64,000 bases of DNA from Pseudomonadota bacterium (lineage in GTDB: Bacteria > Pseudomonadota > Gammaproteobacteria > Thiotrichales > Thiotrichaceae). Location: the NCBI GenBank assembly GCA_002747455.1, contig PDPG01000040.1, positions 62,001-126,000 of the forward strand, written 5' to 3'. A model generated the notes under the pieces. That model saw only the letters and a program-made list of their open reading frames with translations, did no database searches and had not been told where the DNA came from. Below, in pieces: positions 58,353 to 64,000 of this stretch. The stretch's first letter is position 1, and each line of letters begins with the position of its first letter. The translations under genes and the position numbers were made by a program.

Positions 58353-59945
58353 ATGCCTAGCAATTATTCATTAATGGATGCCACCCTTGAAATCCTGCTA
58401 ATGCTGTTAGTTGCTTTCCTGCTGGGCTGGCTGTTTTGTTGGCTAATGAAAAGGTTATTTGGCCGTAAAGATGAAGCCGAATACACTCACAACATTAAAA
58501 ACCCAGACCTGAATTTGCAGCCAAGCGGCCCTGAGCGTACGGGGCTATCTGCCAGCAGTCGTAAAAAATTATACGACCCTGAGATCGGCATTCCCGACGC
58601 AGATATTGATGCAGATGTCCCAACGGTTAAAGAACCGAAGCTGGAGATGCCTGATATCAAAGCACCTGATGTAGACGTTAAAACCCCACGTCCACGAATC
58701 GACATCCCTGATTTGAAAACACCGGATATTGAGTTGCCAGATCTGGACATTAAAGGCAAGGTCGATACCGGGTTGAATGTCAGCAAAGAAGCGATTGGTA
58801 AGGGACTCGGTGCAGCGGCGGCAGGCATTGGCGCTGTTGCGGCGGGTGCGAGTGCCTTAAAAGAAAAACCGGTGGATGCTGCGGGCGAGCTAGACCTAAA
58901 TCTGAACAAGCCAGATGTTGAGATGCCTGATGTAGACGTTAGCCTGCCTGATGTTGATTTACCGAAGGTTGAAGTAGGCGGCACCGAACTGCCGGATGTC
59001 AATCTCCCAGAGATCAACACAGAGGAGCTAACTGCAAGTGTTGACTTACCAGACGCTCCTGATCTAGCCGCTGATATCGGCCTACCCGAAGTTGGTCCCT
59101 CAGATTTAACTGCCAAGGTTGACTTGCCAGAGATTAATGTCGCTTCCAGCAATACGGATTTACCGGATGTAGACTTACCAAGTGTTGACACCACAGGCAT
59201 TTCTGACACTGTAGATGGAGGCAAAGACCTGTTGGATAAAGGTCTGGACACTGCAGCCGCCGGTTTGGGTGCAGTGACCGCCGGTGCTGCTGCGCTCAAG
59301 GGCAAGGCTACAGAGAAGATTGATGAGCTAGGTGATAAACTGACACAACCAGAGTTACCCAAGCGTCAAGATGGTGCCAAAACTGATAATCGCGTAAGCA
59401 GCAACTTAGGGGACGACCTAACCAAAATTAGCGGTATTGACAGTTCCGTTGCCGCTCTGTTAGCCAGTAAGGGCATCAACACGTTCAAAAAGCTACAGGA
59501 CACCGACAGGGACACACTGAAGGCTTACATTGAAGAAGCAGGTGGTGATGTCAGGTCTATTGAGCCTGCCAGCTGGCCACATCAGGCAAAGCTTTGTGCG
59601 GAGAAGAACTGGGCAAAGCTAGCCGAGTATAAAACATTTCTTTCAGGTAAAAGCGAAGATATGACAGCGCCTGACACTGCTTCTGGTGGTGTTGCCAAAG
59701 ATGATCTCAAAAAGATTGAGGGTATCGGCCCGTTTTTTGAGGGACTTCTAAATAAGGCAGGCATTACTACCTACAAACAGCTTAAAAATTCCGACCGGGA
59801 TACATTAAAGCGAATCATTGATGCCGCTGGTCCTAACTACCGTATGCACGAACCAGAAACTTGGCCATATCAGGCAGGCTTGGCTGACCAGGGCGACTGG
59901 AAAAAGCTTCGGGACTACATCAACTTTATGACGGGTCGCAACTAG
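58353..59945 (+). CDS. Anchored repeat protein with two helix-hairpin-helix modules
   Basis: A 530-residue protein; ATG at 58353 has GGAGG six bases upstream. Residues 8-32 form one membrane helix. About residues 75-340 are built from short Pro-Asp-Val/Ile/Leu units (PDVDLP, PDIELP, PDLDIK) like those in AHNAK-type proteins, broken by two copies of an Ala/Gly-rich helix, AAAAGIGAVAAGASALK and AAAGLGAVTAGAAALK. The C-terminal 160 residues are two tandem copies of a module: DDLTKISGIDSSVAALLASK and DDLKKIEGIGPFFEGLLNKA, each followed by an E-P-x-[ST]-W-P-[HY]-Q-A segment. These look like the helix-hairpin-helix/H3TH domain annotated as predicted 5' DNA nuclease. A nuclease activity is doubtful, as membrane anchoring and lack of clear catalytic acids argue for binding only. 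Confidence 0.82.
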   Translation: MPSNYSLMDATLEILLMLLVAFLLGWLFCWLMKRLFGRKDEAEYTHNIKNPDLNLQPSGPERTGLSASSRKKLYDPEIGIPDADIDADVPTVKEPKLEMPDIKAPDVDVKTPRPRIDIPDLKTPDIELPDLDIKGKVDTGLNVSKEAIGKGLGAAAAGIGAVAAGASALKEKPVDAAGELDLNLNKPDVEMPDVDVSLPDVDLPKVEVGGTELPDVNLPEINTEELTASVDLPDAPDLAADIGLPEVGPSDLTAKVDLPEINVASSNTDLPDVDLPSVDTTGISDTVDGGKDLLDKGLDTAAAGLGAVTAGAAALKGKATEKIDELGDKLTQPELPKRQDGAKTDNRVSSNLGDDLTKISGIDSSVAALLASKGINTFKKLQDTDRDTLKAYIEEAGGDVRSIEPASWPHQAKLCAEKNWAKLAEYKTFLSGKSEDMTAPDTASGGVAKDDLKKIEGIGPFFEGLLNKAGITTYKQLKNSDRDTLKRIIDAAGPNYRMHEPETWPYQAGLADQGDWKKLRDYINFMTGRN

Positions 59946-60151
59946 CCTGCTTCCTATGTCAGGATAGTTGCCGCCTCGCCGAAACTCTCACCACTGGGAG
60001 TGTGAGTAGCGAGAAATCACTGGTGCTGTGGGAGTACGGAACGCAATGACCGACCTCCTCGGCGCCAGCGTAATGGCGTACTGACGAGGATCAAAAAAGA
60101 GGGACGGTGCGGGTTTACGTACCACCCTCATCCACTCAGAAATAACCACCT
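59946..60151. other. Structured gene-free stretch before pgsA
   Basis: No gene is seen. Inverted sequences are present: CTCTCAC with GTGTGAG (59985-60004) and GCCA/TGGC flanked by CCTC and GAGG (60056-60088). A small RNA or degenerate repeat is possible; there is no clear terminator or promoter. Confidence 0.4.
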
Positions 60152-60700
60152 CTAATCAGCTAGATTAGAACTCAGCGCATCCCTTAAATACTGCATCATT
60201 GACCAAACCGTCAACACTGTGGCAACTACCAACAGCACTAAGCCAATCTCATGCAGCGGAACACCTAACAACGGCTTATCATATAGCAGCATGGTGATGG
60301 CTACCATTTGAGCGGTGGTTTTTAACTTACCAGTAAAGGCAACTGCCACCTTGCTACGTTGCCCTATTTCCGCCATCCACTCTCGCAATGCAGAAATCAG
60401 CAGTTCGCGACTAATAATAATAGCCACAGCAATCGTCACCCAAGGGTTGACCTGATCCTCCACAATGAGCACCAGCGCAACTGCGACCATCAACTTATCG
60501 GCAATTGGATCTAAAAAGGCACCAAAGCGGGACTCCTGCCCCCAACGCCTCGCCAAAAAACCGTCCACCCAATCGGTAAAGCCCGCCAACATAAAAACGG
60601 TGGCAGTCAGCAGTGGATAGCCCATATAAAACAAGGCCACCATCAGAGGAATAGCCGCAATTCTAAGGTAAGTCAGAAAAATCGGAATATTAAATAACAT
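60152..60700 (-). CDS. pgsA: CDP-diacylglycerol-glycerol-3-phosphate 3-phosphatidyltransferase
   Basis: Makes phosphatidylglycerol phosphate in the inner membrane. The 182-residue protein has the CDP-alcohol phosphotransferase signature Asp-Gly-x2-Ala-Arg-x8-Gly-x3-Asp-x3-Asp in DWVDGFLARRWGQESRFGAF and LDPIADK, and four to six membrane helices. It follows uvrC by 39 bases, the common gammaproteobacterial uvrC-pgsA order. Confidence 0.96.
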   Translation of the reverse strand: MLFNIPIFLTYLRIAAIPLMVALFYMGYPLLTATVFMLAGFTDWVDGFLARRWGQESRFGAFLDPIADKLMVAVALVLIVEDQVNPWVTIAVAIIISRELLISALREWMAEIGQRSKVAVAFTGKLKTTAQMVAITMLLYDKPLLGVPLHEIGLVLLVVATVLTVWSMMQYLRDALSSNLAD

Positions 60701-60739
60701 AGAATCACCATGTCGGTTTATGTCTTGAGTTGCTCAGGA

Positions 60740-62563
60740 CTATTCACCATTAAATCGATCATAGATTTTTTCAGCCAAAGTCCGGCTGATTTCGTTCACT
60801 TTCGCTAATTCTTCGACACTGGCTCGAGTCACCGCCCGCAGCCCCCCAAATTGCTTTAATAACTCCTGCCTACGTTTAGGCCCCAAGCCCTCAATCCCTT
60901 CTAATGGCGATATGGTTCGTGATTTTTGTCGTTTTGCACGATGCCCCGTAATAGCAAAGCGATGTGCCTCATCCCGTATTTGCTGAATCAAATGCAACGC
61001 ACTCGAATGTGCAGGTAGCTCAACGCGACGTTTGCCAATTGTCAATGTATCCAACTCCGCGCGACGACCTTCACCTTTGGTCACACCAACAATATCTACC
61101 CCCAATATTTGCAATGACTCCAACACCTTAACCGCTTCATTGACCTGTCCTTTACCACCATCAATGAACAAAATATCCGGCAGTTTGGCACCTTCCTCTG
61201 TCACTTTTGAAAACCGTCGAGTCAGCACTTGTGACATAGCCGCGTAATCATCCCCAGGTGTGATATCGCTAATATTGTAACGCCGATACTCACTCTTAAC
61301 CGGCCCATCAGTCCCAAATACCACACGCGAGGCAACCGTTGCCTCACCCTGTGTATGACTAATGTCGTAACACTCCATACGGCTCGGAATGTAATCCAAG
61401 GCTAATGCCTCCTGCAATGCGTCCAGCCGTTTCTCCAAACTCTCTTTGGATATGAGTTTGTTCTGTAGAGCATGCAAGGCATTTTTACTGGCCATCACCA
61501 GCCATCGGGCACCATCTCCGCGTGGCTTCCAAATGATATTCAACTTGCGGCCTGCTTTATTCCGCAACATCTCCATCAGCACATCGACATTATCCGGCTG
61601 GTGACTAACTAAAATTCTTGCTGGGATCGTACGGGTCAAATAATACTGCCCCATAAAATGAGCGAGAATAACACCCTCCTCAAGCTCAACCGCCGGTAGT
61701 CTAGGGAAATAATTACGACTACCTAGGTTATTTCCACCACGAATCGTCATCACCTGCACACAGGCCACACCCGATGCCATTTGCAAAGCGATGACATCCA
61801 CATCCCCCTGCCCACCACTGACGTATTGTTGCTGGGCGATAAGCCGGACTTTTTCAATCTGGTCACGATATTCCGCAGCCTGTTCAAAATGTAGTTGCGC
61901 TGCGGCCTTATCCATCTGGGCGACTAATGTTTCAATCAATTGCTGGCTTTTACCCTGCAAAAATTGAACGGTATAACGAATGCTCTCACGGTAATCGTCT
62001 TCGGTAATTTCATTAGTACACGGTGCGGTACAGCGTTTAATCTGATACTGTAAGCAGGGTCGCGACCGATTGCGAAAGTAGCTATCTTCACACTGACGCG
62101 CCTTAAATAACTTCTGCAACTGCCCCAGTGTTTCGCGCACCGCCCCCGCGCTAGGATATGGACCAAAAAACTGGCCTTTCTTATTACGCGCACCACGATG
62201 AAAACTAACGCGGGGAAATATTCCATCGGAAATATGAATATAGGGATAACTTTTATCATCCCGCAGCAATACGTTATACCGTGTATTGTGCTTTTTGATG
62301 AGATTGCTTTCCAGCAGTAGTGCTTCTGCCTCCGTCTCGGTAATGGTTATTTGCACGTCACAAACTTGCTTTACCATTGACCAAATTCGGGAGTTCACCA
62401 GATTATCCCGAAAATAACTGGAAACACGGTTTTTCAAGTCCTTAGCCTTCCCCACATAGAGCACCGTATTATCGGCACTCATCATGCAGTAAACACCCGG
62501 CTTATGAGGAACAGTTTTAAGAAAAGCTTTGCTATCGAAGGATGATGGGGAAGGCGTGCTCAT
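60740..62563 (-). CDS. uvrC: Excinuclease ABC subunit C
   Basis: Makes both incisions in nucleotide excision repair. The 607-residue protein has the GIY-YIG domain (GVYCMMSADNTVLYVGKAKD, about residues 18-37), a Cys-rich region (CLQYQIKRCTAPCTN), the UVR motif (about 205-240), the RNase H-like incision domain with ECYDISHTQGE and LFIDGGKGQ, and two C-terminal helix-hairpin-helix motifs (about 555-607). Normal length. Confidence 0.98.
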   Translation of the reverse strand: MSTPSPSSFDSKAFLKTVPHKPGVYCMMSADNTVLYVGKAKDLKNRVSSYFRDNLVNSRIWSMVKQVCDVQITITETEAEALLLESNLIKKHNTRYNVLLRDDKSYPYIHISDGIFPRVSFHRGARNKKGQFFGPYPSAGAVRETLGQLQKLFKARQCEDSYFRNRSRPCLQYQIKRCTAPCTNEITEDDYRESIRYTVQFLQGKSQQLIETLVAQMDKAAAQLHFEQAAEYRDQIEKVRLIAQQQYVSGGQGDVDVIALQMASGVACVQVMTIRGGNNLGSRNYFPRLPAVELEEGVILAHFMGQYYLTRTIPARILVSHQPDNVDVLMEMLRNKAGRKLNIIWKPRGDGARWLVMASKNALHALQNKLISKESLEKRLDALQEALALDYIPSRMECYDISHTQGEATVASRVVFGTDGPVKSEYRRYNISDITPGDDYAAMSQVLTRRFSKVTEEGAKLPDILFIDGGKGQVNEAVKVLESLQILGVDIVGVTKGEGRRAELDTLTIGKRRVELPAHSSALHLIQQIRDEAHRFAITGHRAKRQKSRTISPLEGIEGLGPKRRQELLKQFGGLRAVTRASVEELAKVNEISRTLAEKIYDRFNGE

Positions 62564-62579
62564 GAGACATCACGACGCA

Positions 62580-63551
62580 CTAATAGCGAATCAGTGCCGA
62601 ACCCCAAGTGAATCCACCACCAAAACCTTCCAGCAACAACACTTGCCCACGTTGAATCCGGCCATCTCTGACTGCCTCATCAAGTGCTAACGGGATAGAC
62701 GCGCTTGAGGTGTTTCCATGTTTTTCAACAGTTACAACCACCCGATCCATCGGCATTCTTAATTTTTTGGCGGTTGCTTGAATGATCCGAATATTGGCCT
62801 GATGCGGCACCAGCCAGTCAATATCAGTTTTTTGCATCTGATTGGCTTCCAGGGTTTCATCGACGATGCGACCGAGGGTTTTTACAGCAAACCGGAACAC
62901 TTCATTCCCACGCATTTGCAGGTATGCCTCACCTTTCAGGTAATTTTCACGATTGTCAGAAATGCCACCACTAACATTCAGTAATTCCTGATAACGCCCA
63001 TCCGCGTGAAGATGGGTAGAGATAATCCCTGCTTCCTCATCCGCTTCCAGCACCACTGCACCCGCACCATCTGCAAATAAGATACAGGTGCCGCGATCAT
63101 TCCAGTCAATAATACGTGACATGGCCTCTGCACCAACCACTAACGCGCACTTATGCGTACCGCTCTTTATGAATTTATCCGCAACGCCCAACGCGTACAC
63201 AAACCCTGTACACACCGCTTGCACATCAAATGCAGTAGCTCCATTAGTATTTCCCAGACGCTCCTGAAGAATGCAGGCGGTACTTGGAAAGACCAAATCG
63301 GCCGTAGTAGTAGCAAATACAATCAGGTCAACATCGTTAGCTGTCTTGCCAGCCATTTCCAGTGCCAGACGCGCCGCATGTTCACCCAACTCGGAGACGG
63401 TTTCATCTTTGACAATATGACGCTGGCGAATCCCTGTGCGTTCGACAATCCACTCATCCGAGGTCTCCACCATTTTCTCCAAATCATGGTTTGTCATAAT
63501 AGTGGGTGGGAGATAGCTGCCCGTACCGGTAATGCGTGAATACATAGTCAA
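62580..63551 (-). CDS. fabH: Beta-ketoacyl-ACP synthase III
   Basis: Starts fatty acid chains by joining acetyl-CoA and malonyl-ACP. The 323-residue protein has the catalytic Cys in [11 protein letters not shown], His in [10 protein letters not shown] and Asn in [13 protein letters not shown], the complete FabH triad. It follows plsX by 13 bases, as in the conserved rpmF-plsX-fabH cluster. Confidence 0.98.
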   Translation of the reverse strand: MTMYSRITGTGSYLPPTIMTNHDLEKMVETSDEWIVERTGIRQRHIVKDETVSELGEHAARLALEMAGKTANDVDLIVFATTTADLVFPSTACILQERLGNTNGATAFDVQAVCTGFVYALGVADKFIKSGTHKCALVVGAEAMSRIIDWNDRGTCILFADGAGAVVLEADEEAGIISTHLHADGRYQELLNVSGGISDNRENYLKGEAYLQMRGNEVFRFAVKTLGRIVDETLEANQMQKTDIDWLVPHQANIRIIQATAKKLRMPMDRVVVTVEKHGNTSSASIPLALDEAVRDGRIQRGQVLLLEGFGGGFTWGSALIRY

Positions 63552-63564
63552 ACCTTTATTGTGT

Positions 63565-64000
63565 TTATTTCTGCGCTTCGCCTATCAGAGCTTGCAAGCG
63601 ATGTCGGATATGTTTGGGGATTTCGGCCTTTACTTCCTTTCTTGCCACACCAATCGCATTCGCAAAGGAGACACTATCCGCACCACCATGACTTTTGATC
63701 ACAACCCCTTGCAACCCCAAAAAGCTGGCACCGTTGTAATTGCGCGGATCAAACTGATTTCGAAACGCCTTTAACACTGGCATTGAAAACAGGGCCGCCA
63801 ACTTAGTCCACCAAGTACGACTGAAGTGCGCCTTCAGATCATTGGACAGCATTTTCGCCAAGCCTTCAGAGGTCTTTAACGCGACATTACCCACAAAACC
63901 GTCACAAACTACAACATCTACTTTGTCGCTAAAAATCCCATCCCCTTCGACGTAGCCAATATAATTCAGGGGGGCGTCCTTGAGCAAACGATTTGCCGCC
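63565..64000 (-). CDS. plsX: Phosphate acyltransferase PlsX, N-terminus beyond the window
   Basis: Makes acyl-phosphate from acyl-ACP for phospholipid synthesis. Only about 144 C-terminal residues lie inside the window; the frame is open to the edge (the last visible codons read [20 protein letters not shown]). The segments [20 protein letters not shown] and [17 protein letters not shown] [14 protein letters not shown] are typical of PlsX. It precedes fabH in an operon. Confidence 0.95.
   Translation of the reverse strand, partial: AANRLLKDAPLNYIGYVEGDGIFSDKVDVVVCDGFVGNVALKTSEGLAKMLSNDLKAHFSRTWWTKLAALFSMPVLKAFRNQFDPRNYNGASFLGLQGVVIKSHGGADSVSFANAIGVARKEVKAEIPKHIRHRLQALIGEAQK

Noticed and set aside
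58620..59200. Regularly spaced similar DNA units that could suggest a repeat array
   Set aside because: The units are degenerate codons for Pro-Asp motifs in one long reading frame, with no constant spacers; not a CRISPR or satellite array.
58487..59362. A 291-codon open frame on the minus strand, rich in Ser, Gly and Thr
   Set aside because: It lies antisense to the Pro-Asp repeat region of the anchored protein; the repetitive codons on the other strand keep this frame open and its composition is only a mirror of them.

Overview
The window reads as a chromosomal segment of a gammaproteobacterium with near-balanced base composition. The evidence is the set of conserved neighbourhoods: thrS-infC-rpmI-rplT-pheST, recA-recX, carAB-greA, the hemCDXY genes, rhlB, pepN, ubiG, plsB, and a class Ia ribonucleotide reductase whose large subunit has two ATP cones and whose small subunit has an Ala-rich N-terminus, as in Pseudomonas-type enzymes. 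A marine Thiotrichales-like lineage is a guess only; no rRNA gene is present to test it.

Layout. 1-5453 (minus strand): translation block pheT (cut by the window edge), pheS, rplT, rpmI, infC, thrS, with an attenuator-like hairpin before pheS and an AUC start codon on infC. 5646-5817: two identical tRNA-Lys genes. 6046-10814: recombination and repair (recX, recA, pncC, divergent mutS). 11090-15460: a small basic protein, an EamA transporter, plsB and a stand-alone protein that resembles a module of large TPR/STAND proteins. 15473-21660: a complete glycerol-type ABC importer operon (glpSTPQ, a DUF2160 membrane protein, glpV) behind DeoR/GlpR-like direct repeats. 21718-27946: alcohol dehydrogenase, then pepN-rhlB-lipase. 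28039-31172: an AT-rich accessory island with two wrecked genes, a secreted von Willebrand A protein, an unknown membrane protein and a start-stop remnant. 31338-35867: nrdAB behind a pair of NrdR boxes. 36037-38493: a ferredoxin-type reductase, ubiG and a putative lipoprotein. 38626-48658: a DUF1461 protein and the haem genes. hemCD and hemXY are separated by five plus-strand genes (41934-46920). 48674-54312: histidine phosphatase, greA, carB, carA. 54555-59945: envelope genes, including an OmpA/TSP3 protein followed by a 47-residue membrane anchor and a large anchored protein with Pro-Asp repeats and a duplicated helix-hairpin-helix module. 60152-64000: pgsA, uvrC, fabH, plsX (cut by the edge).

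The most unusual item is the oxygenase pair at 41934-45017. The first protein looks like the catalytic subunit of a glycine-betaine-type Rieske oxygenase, with all mononuclear-iron ligands, but its Rieske domain is absent. The second is a fusion that carries a Rieske domain, a shortened oxygenase-like segment without the iron-binding motif, and a full flavin/ferredoxin reductase. The two proteins look complementary: each supplies the centre the other lacks. This suggests an obligate two-component enzyme in which electrons pass from the reductase fusion to the Rieske-less catalytic subunit. It sits inside the split hem locus. A second unusual group is the OmpA, microprotein and repeat-protein set at 56998-59945, where the 47-residue protein matches the membrane anchor of its downstream neighbour.
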